A stretch of 64,000 nucleotides of DNA from Fluviispira vulneris (GTDB lineage Bacteria; Bdellovibrionota_B; Oligoflexia; Silvanigrellales; Silvanigrellaceae). Positions 1 through 8,337 of this stretch are shown in pieces. The stretch is taken from positions 124,001 to 188,000 of the forward strand of contig NZ_JACRSE010000001.1 in NCBI RefSeq assembly GCF_014281055.1, read 5' to 3'. Under the pieces are notes generated by a model. The model was not told the DNA's origin, made no database searches, and saw nothing but the letters and a program-made list of their open reading frames with translations. The position numbers and the translations under genes are program-made. The stretch's first letter is position 1; each line of letters opens with the position of its first letter.

Positions 1-822
1 TGGGAGCTCAGGATGCTTTAAATGTATAATTTGTTCATTTTGTATAGTCAGATATTTTTCTAAGATTGTTAAACATATTTCTTTGTTAGGTTCTTGATCA
101 ACATTGAACATTGCAATATTTAACACAACTTTTTCATCATCACATTCCGTAAGTTCAATCTCGCACTCCATTTGGCGACTGAACTTTTTCTCTTGAATTT
201 CGTTTAAAGCTTTAGTTAAATTCTCTTTTAGAAATGCAATTTTTTCATTTATCTTAAGACTCGTTATTAAACAATGTGAAATATCAACTATTTTGTTAGA
301 ATTATTTTCTTTGAAACCAAGTTCTTTACCATTAAAATGAAAACGCACTCTCCTCCTATAATGTTCTTTTTTTAAAAAAATAAGCGATAGTATTTTCTCA
401 GATAAATTAATATTAGTTGAATCCCATTTTCCAATTCTTTTTAAAGTTTCAAAAAACCAGCGGGATTTAAATTCAGATTGAACTTCTGGCGCTATATGTT
501 GCAACTGACAGCCACCACACTTTGCAATATATTTACAAGGTGGTTCGACTCTGTGCGGAGAAGAATTTTCAATTTTAAGAGCAATTGCATTTTTATAATT
601 AGATTTTTTATAGACAATTTCAACTTTTGCTGTTTCATTTTCAATCATATCTTTTACAAAAACAATTATACCATCCTCACTGCGAGCAATTGCTTTTCCA
701 TCTGTAGACATGGCGTAAGAGGTTAATGTTTCTTTTTCATGCTTTATGTTTGGATTAATATGTGCTTTTAAATGTGACTTTTTTGAATGAAAAGATTTTT
801 GACGATTGCGATGATACTGCAT
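1..822 (-). CDS. 23S rRNA uracil-5-methyltransferase, RumA/RlmD-like (3' end outside window)
   Basis: Reading right to left from ATG at 822, 274 codons are open to the window edge, so the C-terminal catalytic half is missing. A TRAM-like basic domain (about residues 30-90) is followed by the iron-sulfur signature C-x5-C-G-G-C with Q-x-Q-H (Cys96, Cys102, Cys105) and a fourth cysteine near 184 in the context DISHC. These four cysteines bind a [4Fe-4S] cluster in RumA-type enzymes, which use S-adenosylmethionine to methylate U1939 or U747 of 23S rRNA. The basic stretch YRRRVRFHF (about 155-163) is also typical. It lies 15 bp downstream of the FapA-like gene and probably shares its transcript. 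Exact target uridine cannot be decided without the C-terminus. Confidence 0.85.
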   Translation of the reverse strand, partial: MQYHRNRQKSFHSKKSHLKAHINPNIKHEKETLTSYAMSTDGKAIARSEDGIIVFVKDMIENETAKVEIVYKKSNYKNAIALKIENSSPHRVEPPCKYIAKCGGCQLQHIAPEVQSEFKSRWFFETLKRIGKWDSTNINLSEKILSLIFLKKEHYRRRVRFHFNGKELGFKENNSNKIVDISHCLITSLKINEKIAFLKENLTKALNEIQEKKFSRQMECEIELTECDDEKVVLNIAMFNVDQEPNKEICLTILEKYLTIQNEQIIHLKHPELP

Positions 823-837
823 AGTTTGAAACTTTGC

Positions 838-1989
838 CTATTTTGTAGGTGATGGCCATGGCTGTGAATTTTGGATAATAATATTTGTTTTTTGAATTTG
901 TATGCGGGAACCTTCAGATAGGGTTTCTATTTTTGAAGTACTAGAAAGCGTTTCTGAAAAAAACTTTATATAAGTTGGTTTTTCTTTTTCACTGCCAACT
1001 TTTTTAACATTTAAAGTTCCCTTTTTCATAAAAATTTCACTGCCGGTTATTTTTCCTGGCTCTCCTAAACACTCCAAATTACCGTTCGTTGTGATTCGAG
1101 AAGCAAGAATTGCTTTCTCAACCTTTATGTTACCTTCAACAATAAAACAACTCGATTGAATAAAGTTTGCTTCGAGGTTTCCATTTACGATTATGGCTTT
1201 GGAATCATCATGTGCATGATTGGTTTGAATACCGCTTAAAGCGACAGCATTTCCATGAACAGTGATGCCAGTGGCAGACCAGAATTGTTCGCAGGTAAAA
1301 TCTCCATGAATCACCCATTCGAGCGCTCCGATTATATCGCATTTGGCAATGACGCTGCAATGAAACTCAATTTTTTTCATTTGATCTACGCGTAAATTTT
1401 TAATGGTATAAACAGGTTCGAACTTTAGTTGTCCATCTGGTGATACAACAACTTGTCCCCCCTTGTCGCAAACGAGTTCACCTTTTTCGTTGGTTGTAAA
1501 GGCAGGATCGGGAGTCAAAACAATTATTTTCTTAGGTTCACCTTTTTGAGGAGGCATGGGGAATTCTTGACCAAAAATTGATTTTGCTGGAGTAGCAGGT
1601 GCTGCTTGTTTTATGATGGCAAAAGGAATATTGGGGCGAACAAGATCTTTTGGCATCGTGATTGGATTGAGCCAGCGGATTGTAGCCCCTTTAGTTTCAG
1701 TATATGGGATTCCTTTTAGAAAAAGAAAATCTTTAGAAAATTGAGGGGGCTTAGAACTTGCTGCCCGCTTTATTTCTTCAACGGCTTCAGGTGTCGGTTT
1801 TAAAATATAACCTAATTTTTGTAAATAGGCACAAATTTGTTCATAATTTAAATGAATAACATCTGGTGAAATATGAGATTTTGCGGGTATATGGGCTGAC
1901 ATGCCATCTGGCGATGCTTTGATCGCAAATAAAGTTTTTGTTGCAGGAGAAGGAACTTGACCCGAGGGTGGATTAGTAGATGAACTCAT
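838..1989 (-). CDS. FapA/DUF342-type polymer-forming beta-helix protein
   Basis: I place the start at ATG 1989 because GGAG lies 7 nt upstream; an in-frame ATG at 2022 has no such site. The C-terminal two thirds shows the repeating turns of DUF342/FapA: a short proline/glycine lead-in (about 130-165, with IFGQEFP), then strands with V-x-G-N or I-x-G-D turns such as WVIHGDFTC, ITVHGNAV, IIVNGNLEA, FIVEGNIKV and ITTNGNLEC. These build a right-handed beta-helix. FapA-family proteins are linked to flagellar or polar assembly, but the biochemical role is poorly known, and no flagellar gene is next to it. No signal peptide is visible, so it is probably cytoplasmic. The family call is fairly firm; the function is not. 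Confidence 0.7.
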   Translation of the reverse strand: MSSSTNPPSGQVPSPATKTLFAIKASPDGMSAHIPAKSHISPDVIHLNYEQICAYLQKLGYILKPTPEAVEEIKRAASSKPPQFSKDFLFLKGIPYTETKGATIRWLNPITMPKDLVRPNIPFAIIKQAAPATPAKSIFGQEFPMPPQKGEPKKIIVLTPDPAFTTNEKGELVCDKGGQVVVSPDGQLKFEPVYTIKNLRVDQMKKIEFHCSVIAKCDIIGALEWVIHGDFTCEQFWSATGITVHGNAVALSGIQTNHAHDDSKAIIVNGNLEANFIQSSCFIVEGNIKVEKAILASRITTNGNLECLGEPGKITGSEIFMKKGTLNVKKVGSEKEKPTYIKFFSETLSSTSKIETLSEGSRIQIQKTNIIIQNSQPWPSPTK

Positions 1990-2071
1990 CTCAGATCTCC
2001 AAAGCACATTTCTTTTATACAATTGTTACTTTAATTGTAACAGAATTTTAAAATCAATCAAAGAAATAGGA

Positions 2072-3436
2072 TTAATAAGCATTTGGATGGATTAATCCTT
2101 TAAAAGGAGTCAAAAAAACGATTTTCAAATCAAGCCACATACTCCAATTTTGAATGTACCATAAGTCACATTCAATTCTTTTTTCGAGTGAAGTGTTACC
2201 ACGCCATCCATTTATTTGGGCCCAACCAGTTATACCCGCTTTTACTTTGTGTCTTAACATATACCCAGGAATTTGTGTTTTAAAATTTTCGACAAACACA
2301 GGACGTTCTGGTCTGGGTCCGACAACACTCATATCACCCATTAAAACATTTATGAATTGTGGAATTTCGTCGAGACTTGTTTTACGGAGCCATTTGCCAA
2401 TAGGTGTTGTACGATTGTCATTTTCTTTAGCCCACACAGGTCCACTCTTTTCTTCAGCATCGACATACATCCCTCTAAATTTATAACAGTAAAACATTTT
2501 CCCATCGAGTCCCATTCTTTCTTGTTTGAAAAAAACAGGACCTGCGCTGCTTATTTTTACGAGGAAAATGCACATTAAATAAATAGGTGAAAAGAATAAA
2601 AGAAATGCTAATGAAAAAATAATATCAAAAAATCTTTTGGCAAATCGACCGGTATTGTGCAAACTAGATGAATTAAGAGCAATTGTTAAAATCCCTTCAA
2701 TTTTAATTGATTTAGGCTCAAAAAATATTCTCTCACCTAAATAAGGTATAAGAAGAATTTCTGAGAGATTTTTATCGAGATGTTCATAAATTTCGTTTAC
2801 ATGCGCTGTTTCTTCTGCACTCGGAATGACAAAAACTATACTAATATCATTTCTTTTTAAAATTTTACTTACAACATCAACTTCAGTAAATGAATGGCAT
2901 GATATAAGTTCTAAGTTCCAATCGCTGCGAAAAGAAATTGCTTCTTTTATTTTTAGTACCTGTGGGCCATTGCCAATGATTATAGCTTGTTTCTTTCTTT
3001 TATTGTATTTTAAATATATTCTATTAAATTTTCTAACAAAACTGCGGCCAATTGGGAAAACAAAAGGAAGTATAATAAAGAATATTAACAATGTTAATCT
3101 ACTAAATCTATGTTGATAAAGAAAATAAGAAAGCGTTACAAAGATAAAAAATGCTATTGTGTGTTTTTTAATAATTTCAAAATTTTCATCCCAGATCTTT
3201 TTTTTCTCAATATTTCTGCTGTATACATGAGTAGATATAAAAATAAATAAATAACTAAAAATAAGTAACGGCCATAGGCGTAAATAGTTTATTAAACTTT
3301 CTTTATCTTCTATAACTTTTAATAAATCCGTATTGAAGCGAATAATAAATGCAAATATCCATGAAAGTGAAATACAAAGTAAGTCAGAAATCGCTTTAAA
3401 TATATTTAGTTTTTCAGAATGTCTGCTCAGTAACAT
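2072..3436 (-). CDS. Polyprenyl-phosphate sugar-1-phosphate transferase (WcaJ/WbaP-like)
   Basis: 454 residues. The N-terminal half carries four hydrophobic helices (about 12-34, 50-70, 92-108, 113-131), then a CoA-binding-like region (IIIGNGPQVLKIKEA), a fifth helix (about 277-298) and the C-terminal Bac_transf domain. Conserved blocks include KFRGMYVDAE, RKTSLDEIPQ, GDMSVVGPRPE and GITGWAQINGWRG. This is the usual architecture of enzymes that start exopolysaccharide or O-antigen repeat units by moving a sugar phosphate from UDP-sugar to undecaprenyl phosphate in the inner membrane. AAAGG precedes ATG 3436. It lies 12 bp after the glycosyltransferase gene and presumably acts first in the same glycan pathway. 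The sugar cannot be told from sequence. Confidence 0.88.
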   Translation of the reverse strand: MLLSRHSEKLNIFKAISDLLCISLSWIFAFIIRFNTDLLKVIEDKESLINYLRLWPLLIFSYLFIFISTHVYSRNIEKKKIWDENFEIIKKHTIAFFIFVTLSYFLYQHRFSRLTLLIFFIILPFVFPIGRSFVRKFNRIYLKYNKRKKQAIIIGNGPQVLKIKEAISFRSDWNLELISCHSFTEVDVVSKILKRNDISIVFVIPSAEETAHVNEIYEHLDKNLSEILLIPYLGERIFFEPKSIKIEGILTIALNSSSLHNTGRFAKRFFDIIFSLAFLLFFSPIYLMCIFLVKISSAGPVFFKQERMGLDGKMFYCYKFRGMYVDAEEKSGPVWAKENDNRTTPIGKWLRKTSLDEIPQFINVLMGDMSVVGPRPERPVFVENFKTQIPGYMLRHKVKAGITGWAQINGWRGNTSLEKRIECDLWYIQNWSMWLDLKIVFLTPFKGLIHPNAY

Positions 3437-3448
3437 TTTGTGAACCTT

Positions 3449-4615
3449 TTATAGCAAGTTTTCATTTTTTAGAGTTACAAAGACTTCATGGGAAAAGTTT
3501 TTTTGGAAATTTTCAATCGAGAAATTTTCGACTTGTTTTTTCATATTTTTGAGATCATTTTCAGATAAATCACGTTCAAGAGCTTTTAAAACAGCCTTGA
3601 GCATGCATTCCTTCGAATTTTCATTAAAGGTATATCCAGTCAATTCATGCAAAACTGTTTCTTTAGTTCCTCCTTGATTTGGGGCTATAACCCATAAACC
3701 TGATGAAGTTGCCTCTAATGGAACAATACCGAAGTCCTCTATCGCAGGAAATAAAAGAGCATGTGCCTTTGAAAATATAATAGGAACTTCATCATCTGTT
3801 GGATTGAGAAAAAATTCTACATTTTGTTTAAACTTTTTTTGGGCTTTTAAAATTTCCTCTCCATGACCAGCAGCAATCACTTGAATTCCATTTTGAATGA
3901 GAAATTCAAGAGTTTCATACATTTTTTTATAAGGTGTCCATGCTCCAAAAAGTAACACTTTTCTTTTTTGGATAGAGGCACAAGAAATTTTTAAGTTGTT
4001 TTGGAAAAACTGAGTGTGAATTGGGGGATAAATAACTGTTGAACTCTTGCCATAAAATAATGAGCATCTTCTTGCTACAAAATGACTATTAGTTAATAGT
4101 TTATCTATTCTAATTGAGGATGTAATATCCCAAATGCGCAATCGATTGAGCAGAATTCGCCTTAAAATTTCGACTGGGCGTTTAAAACTCGGACTTTTAG
4201 TGAAATAGCGGTGTTCTTGATCCCATGCATAGCGCATTGGACTATGAATATATGCGATGTGTAAACCAAGTGGAGAAGGTACAATTCCTTTAGCGACACA
4301 GCTACTACTTGATATTATTAAATTGTAATTTGATAAATCAAAACTTTCAATAGCGATGGGGAAAAAGGGTAATAAAGTTTTATAAAACTTTTTGATAAAA
4401 GGAATTTTTGCTAAAAATGATGCTTTAAATTGATGGGTGTGTTCAAGCTTTAGAACCTCCTGAGGATTGCCAAAGAGATAATAAAGATCCGCATTTGGAA
4501 ATAAGTTAAGAATTTGTTCAAGAACCTTCTCACCACCCCTTCGGGAAAACATCCAGTCATGCACAACAGCAACTTTTAAATGTTTAGTTTGATTAATAAA
4601 ATTTTCTTTATCCAA
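3449..4615 (-). CDS. Family 4 glycosyltransferase (GT-B fold, mannosyltransferase-like)
   Basis: 388 residues from a TTG start at 4615; GAGGAAG lies 8 nt upstream and no better ATG exists. The N-terminal motif VVHDWMFSRRGGEKVLEQI is typical of GT4 enzymes such as WbaZ-like mannosyltransferases, as is YIHSPMRYAWD near residue 135. The C-terminal nucleotide-sugar site shows LLFGAWTPYKK, FLNPTDDEVPIIFSKAHALL and the E-x7-E region FGIVPLEATSSGLWV. It would transfer a sugar from an activated donor to a growing lipid-linked glycan on the cytoplasmic face. It sits directly upstream of the sugar-phosphate transferase, so the two likely form a small surface-glycan operon. The donor sugar is an inference only. 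Confidence 0.85.
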   Translation of the reverse strand: MDKENFINQTKHLKVAVVHDWMFSRRGGEKVLEQILNLFPNADLYYLFGNPQEVLKLEHTHQFKASFLAKIPFIKKFYKTLLPFFPIAIESFDLSNYNLIISSSSCVAKGIVPSPLGLHIAYIHSPMRYAWDQEHRYFTKSPSFKRPVEILRRILLNRLRIWDITSSIRIDKLLTNSHFVARRCSLFYGKSSTVIYPPIHTQFFQNNLKISCASIQKRKVLLFGAWTPYKKMYETLEFLIQNGIQVIAAGHGEEILKAQKKFKQNVEFFLNPTDDEVPIIFSKAHALLFPAIEDFGIVPLEATSSGLWVIAPNQGGTKETVLHELTGYTFNENSKECMLKAVLKALERDLSENDLKNMKKQVENFSIENFQKNFSHEVFVTLKNENLL

Positions 4616-4882
4616 ATATATTACTTCCTCATTTATATATGCGCAAATGATTCTCGAATGTGTAAATAATATTATAGATGCTTTTTTCTTGTTTTGTAAA
4701 GTTATATTGAGTTTTATGTATGAATTTTCTTTGATAAGATGAAATGTATAAAATAATTTTTCAATAAATAGAAAGATTGATTATTTTTTGTTCAGATTTA
4801 AAAAATTAATTTTTATATTTTATAAAATAATATATGTAATTTTACTGAAAAATTAAATAACATAAATTATTCTAATATTTTA
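4616..4882. other. AT-rich intergenic spacer
   Basis: Very AT-rich stretch between the GT4 start and the stop of the NFACT protein gene, both on the minus strand. It must contain the promoter for the glycan operon, but the sequence is so rich in T/A runs that no single -35/-10 pair stands out. I see no convincing terminator and no small coding frame with a ribosome site. Confidence 0.5.
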
Positions 4883-6583
4883 TTATACTTTTTTATGGGC
4901 AGGATCGGTGATTTTATGAAGTTCTGTATTGTCGTATTTGATCAATAAAGTCTCACACCGCCGCACAATCACTTTACCGGGTGGCAAATTTTTACGTTTT
5001 TCAATGTCTGCTCGAGTGGCTATTTGCACATCAGCACTTTGAGCGCGGCTGTGTTTAGAATGGTGAACAGCAAGTACGGAGGCTTCACGCAAGGATTGCA
5101 TAGAAGGTTTATTGCCTTTGGGCTTTTCTAACCACACATGGCTGCCTTCACCAGTCAAAACGTGGATCCAAGTGTGATGCGACGGCATGAGTTTAATCAT
5201 TTTATCACCATCTTCTGCAGAACGTGCTACGCGAATAAATTCTCCAGTTGAGGCAATAAATTCTTTAAATGGATATCTCTTAGCTTTTTCTTCACGGATT
5301 TTTTGCGCCTGTTCGCTTTCAGTCAGTGAAATATCAAGCACTTTGCATAATCTTGCAATAAGAGGAAGATCTTCTTTAATGAGAACATAATCAAGTGCAT
5401 ATTTTTCAAATTTTTTAAGATCGGTTTGCAGATGTATGTGCTTCTCTTTGTAAGCTTCTACTGCATTCTTTAATTCTTCGGCACTGTCAATTATTAATTT
5501 TTGAAAATCATATTCCGCTTTTTTGCTTTCAGCAATACGGGTTGTTAATTCTTGTTTTCTTCTTTTTAATACATCTATTTCATCATGAATTTTATTTAAA
5601 AGATCACCCGGTTTTTCGTTTTTCTTGAGAGAATAAAATGCGGGCATTCCGAATTCTTCTATAAATTGAGGTGGCACATACCAAATGACTGAATTTTGTG
5701 GCCATAAATAAAAATGAGTTTTAAATCCTTCGCTTTGTCGTTGTAAGCGTAATATTTCTTTGTCATCGGGTAAATCAGCTTTTTGTCTGCTCAATCTTCG
5801 ACTTAAAAATTGCAATTTTGTTTTAGCACTTCTTCTTATGTGTGTAGGTAAATATTCGAGTGCAGAAGTTAAATGCAGAGGCATTCCTGTTTGCTTTAAT
5901 TTTAATTCATTTGTTTCTGCTATTGGATTCGCAACTATTTTTTGCGAGTCAATATTTTCATTTTGTGGCAAGGGGCAGTAACAAATGAGTGGGTGTTCAA
6001 AGCAAGCTCTTTTTTTTGTTTTTGTGCAATCTTCGCTCCATTCGCACCAGCTTTCAAAGAAGTTATCTGAGTCGGAAAAATTCATTCCATATTGCGTTTT
6101 GTAGCGTGCAGGAATGGACGAATATTTTTTAGCAAGAATAATTCTTGGTGGTTTTGCATCTAAATCTAAAATAAGACAATTTGGTCCATCATTTATTTCT
6201 TGGAAATTTTCAATTTGTTTATTTGCATCAGCAAGTTCTATAATGATAGATATAGGCGAGATTGTTGCATATGCAGAACAGATTTTTCTTCCCTGTATAT
6301 ATTTTCGAGAAATTTGAACGATAGAATTTGGTTGTTTTAATGTTGTTGGTTTGAGTCGAGTGGTTGAAATTCCACTTTCCCCTTTTTTCATGGAAAGTAA
6401 AATTGCGCTTCTATCATCGCCAGGTTTATAAACCGATAAAATAATATGTCCTTGTTCCGATGCAGTTATTTTTTGTAAACTTGTGTTGATTATTCTGTGA
6501 AGTGGTTGGGCAAATTTCCTTGTCCAAATAGCAAGTTGAGCCATACCAGTTCTTAATTCTTGAGAAAATTCAGTTTCTTTCAC
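4883..6583 (-). CDS. NFACT/RqcH-like RNA-binding protein (Rqc2/FbpA family)
   Basis: About 566 residues from GTG 6583, which has AGGAAG 6 nt upstream; the ATG nine codons earlier (6610) lacks a ribosome site. A coiled-coil segment lies around residues 330-400 (KIHDEIDVLKRRKQELTT onward). The C-terminus has the NFACT-R (DUF814) fold: FIASTGEFIRVARSAEDGD, HHTWIHVLTGEGSHVW, ASVLAVHHSKHSRA and PPGKVIVRR. In other bacteria RqcH binds the large ribosomal subunit with peptidyl-tRNA and adds C-terminal alanine tails to stalled chains. The N-terminal NFACT-N part is strongly diverged here, with a cysteine-bearing insert near residues 185-210, so activity in alanine tailing is uncertain. Confidence 0.75.
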   Translation of the reverse strand: MKETEFSQELRTGMAQLAIWTRKFAQPLHRIINTSLQKITASEQGHIILSVYKPGDDRSAILLSMKKGESGISTTRLKPTTLKQPNSIVQISRKYIQGRKICSAYATISPISIIIELADANKQIENFQEINDGPNCLILDLDAKPPRIILAKKYSSIPARYKTQYGMNFSDSDNFFESWCEWSEDCTKTKKRACFEHPLICYCPLPQNENIDSQKIVANPIAETNELKLKQTGMPLHLTSALEYLPTHIRRSAKTKLQFLSRRLSRQKADLPDDKEILRLQRQSEGFKTHFYLWPQNSVIWYVPPQFIEEFGMPAFYSLKKNEKPGDLLNKIHDEIDVLKRRKQELTTRIAESKKAEYDFQKLIIDSAEELKNAVEAYKEKHIHLQTDLKKFEKYALDYVLIKEDLPLIARLCKVLDISLTESEQAQKIREEKAKRYPFKEFIASTGEFIRVARSAEDGDKMIKLMPSHHTWIHVLTGEGSHVWLEKPKGNKPSMQSLREASVLAVHHSKHSRAQSADVQIATRADIEKRKNLPPGKVIVRRCETLLIKYDNTELHKITDPAHKKV

Positions 6584-6686
6584 GATGATCTTCCTATGCT
6601 GCTCTTTCATTAGCTAATTAGGTTGACGACATTCATGCTTACAGTATTGTTCCTAGTGTGTCTATTCTCAGATTGGAGAGTGCCGA

Positions 6687-7619
6687 GTGCAAGAGTTACA
6701 AGATATTTACCGTTTACAAGCCTTCGTTACAGTGGTTCAAGAAGGCTCCCTTTCTTCCGCTGTGAATAAACTTCACATCACTCAGCCAGCTCTTTCGGCA
6801 AGACTCAAACTTTTAGAAGAAGGTTTAGGTTGTCCACTTTTAGAAAGAACAGCACGGGGCGTGCGTCCGACTTCTATGGGAAAACTTGTCTATGGAATAG
6901 CTGTTGATATTTTAAAAAGAATGGGTCAGTTACAAACAACTGTGCGCAATCATCTTGAATTACGTGAAGGTTTTGTTCATTTGGGGGGTGGAGCGACGGC
7001 TGTTGCAGGAGTCTTTCCTGATGCAATTTCTGCGTATAGAAAAAAGTATCCGCAAATCCAATTCACATTACATGAAAAAGACTCAGCCACTGTTATAGAA
7101 TCTTTACATGATGGTTCAGTCGATGTGGGTCTTATCACTCGAAATCCTTATATCTCACAAAATGAAGATCCCCTCGTTGGCTTAAAAGTGCATGCAGAAA
7201 TAATCGATTCTTTAGAAGTTATTGCTGCACCAGAGCACCCTTTGGTACAGATGTCACAAATGCTTGAAAAGCAGGGAAAAGCTTTATTACCTATACATAT
7301 TAATCGGCAGCCTATGATTTTATTTGAATCAGGCAGTGCTATTTATGATATTATTGAAATGGAATTTAGAAAATTGGGTATACGACATCGGACAGTAATG
7401 ACATTAAGATCTGCACAAAGCATGATTAAAATGGTCGAAAAAAATATTGGCCTAAGTATAGTCAGTGCACATTCATTAAGAAATGAAAAAGGCATTCATA
7501 TTTTAAAAATTCAAGGGCTAAAGATGGAACGCTCCATTCTTATTTGCTCTGTCTTAGATCGTGAATTAACGCCTGCTGCTTCAGAGTTTGTAAATGTTCT
7601 TAAGCGTATTTATAATTAA
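6687..7619 (+). CDS. LysR family transcriptional regulator
   Basis: 310 residues from GTG 6687 with GGAG 8 nt upstream. The N-terminal winged helix-turn-helix is clear: LQAFVTVVQEGSLSSAVNKL, then HITQPALSARLKLLEEGLGC and LLERTARGVRPTSMG (residues about 8-60). A substrate-binding-protein-like effector domain follows (from about 90, VHLGGGATAVAGVFPDAI). LysR proteins normally act as tetramers and respond to a small metabolite. The gene is divergent from the NFACT gene across a 103-bp gap and runs 12 bp ahead of the exonuclease gene. The target genes are not evident; the divergent neighbour is the default candidate. Confidence 0.92.
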   Translation: MQELQDIYRLQAFVTVVQEGSLSSAVNKLHITQPALSARLKLLEEGLGCPLLERTARGVRPTSMGKLVYGIAVDILKRMGQLQTTVRNHLELREGFVHLGGGATAVAGVFPDAISAYRKKYPQIQFTLHEKDSATVIESLHDGSVDVGLITRNPYISQNEDPLVGLKVHAEIIDSLEVIAAPEHPLVQMSQMLEKQGKALLPIHINRQPMILFESGSAIYDIIEMEFRKLGIRHRTVMTLRSAQSMIKMVEKNIGLSIVSAHSLRNEKGIHILKIQGLKMERSILICSVLDRELTPAASEFVNVLKRIYN

Positions 7620-7631
7620 GGTTAGTGTTTA

Positions 7632-8312
7632 ATGAGTTCTCCTTTTCACAATAGTCTTTTTCACTTTTTGCTTTCCCGTAAAGAAAATTTAAATTCATCA
7701 CACGTCGCAATTATGGGAGGTGTCAGTGGGTCGCGTTTTGCATTTGAAGAAAAACTTTCTGATCTTCCCATTGTGATATTTGACTTTGAAACAACTGGTC
7801 TCGATATACGCACGGCTAAAATTATAGAAATTGGTGCTATCAAATACTTAGGACGTAAAGAGGTGGGGCGCTTTTCTGAATTGATCGATCCCAAAGAAAA
7901 TGTCTCTGAAGAAATCACTCGTATCACAGGAATTGACAACAGCATGTTGGTTGGTAAACCATCTATTCAGGAAATTCTCCCTAAATTCCATGATTTTTTA
8001 AGAGGTTGTGTGGGTTTTGCCCACAATGCTGAATTCGATGTCGGAATGCTGCATCATGAATCCTATCGTCTTGGAATTTCATGTGATTATACAATTTTTT
8101 GTTCCTTAAAAATGGCTCGCGCACTTGTAAAAATTGAGAGACGTAACTTGGATGCACTTGCAGCCCATTACGGTTTGACATTTGAATCGCGTCACCGTTC
8201 TATTGGCGATATTTTAGTTACAGCAGGTGTGCTTTGGCGTATGATAGACGAGAACCCTGAGTTACAGACAATTGCAGATTTTTCGTCCTATCGTGAAGAG
8301 ATGTTAGGATAG
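7632..8312 (+). CDS. DnaQ-like 3'-5' exonuclease (DNA polymerase III epsilon type)
   Basis: 226 residues. The DEDDh exonuclease motifs are in order: Exo I IVIFDFETTGLD (about residues 48-59), Exo II GFAHNAEFDVGML (about 131-143) and Exo III with the general-base His in SRHRSIGDILVT (about 184-195). DEDDh enzymes remove 3' nucleotides with two metal ions. Family members include the polymerase III proofreading subunit and stand-alone exonucleases. The roughly 45-residue N-terminal extension and lack of a visible beta-clamp motif leave open whether this is the replicative proofreader or an accessory nuclease. It likely shares a transcript with the LysR gene. Confidence 0.85.
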   Translation: MSSPFHNSLFHFLLSRKENLNSSHVAIMGGVSGSRFAFEEKLSDLPIVIFDFETTGLDIRTAKIIEIGAIKYLGRKEVGRFSELIDPKENVSEEITRITGIDNSMLVGKPSIQEILPKFHDFLRGCVGFAHNAEFDVGMLHHESYRLGISCDYTIFCSLKMARALVKIERRNLDALAAHYGLTFESRHRSIGDILVTAGVLWRMIDENPELQTIADFSSYREEMLG

Positions 8313-8337
8313 ATAAAATATTGGGAAAAATATACGA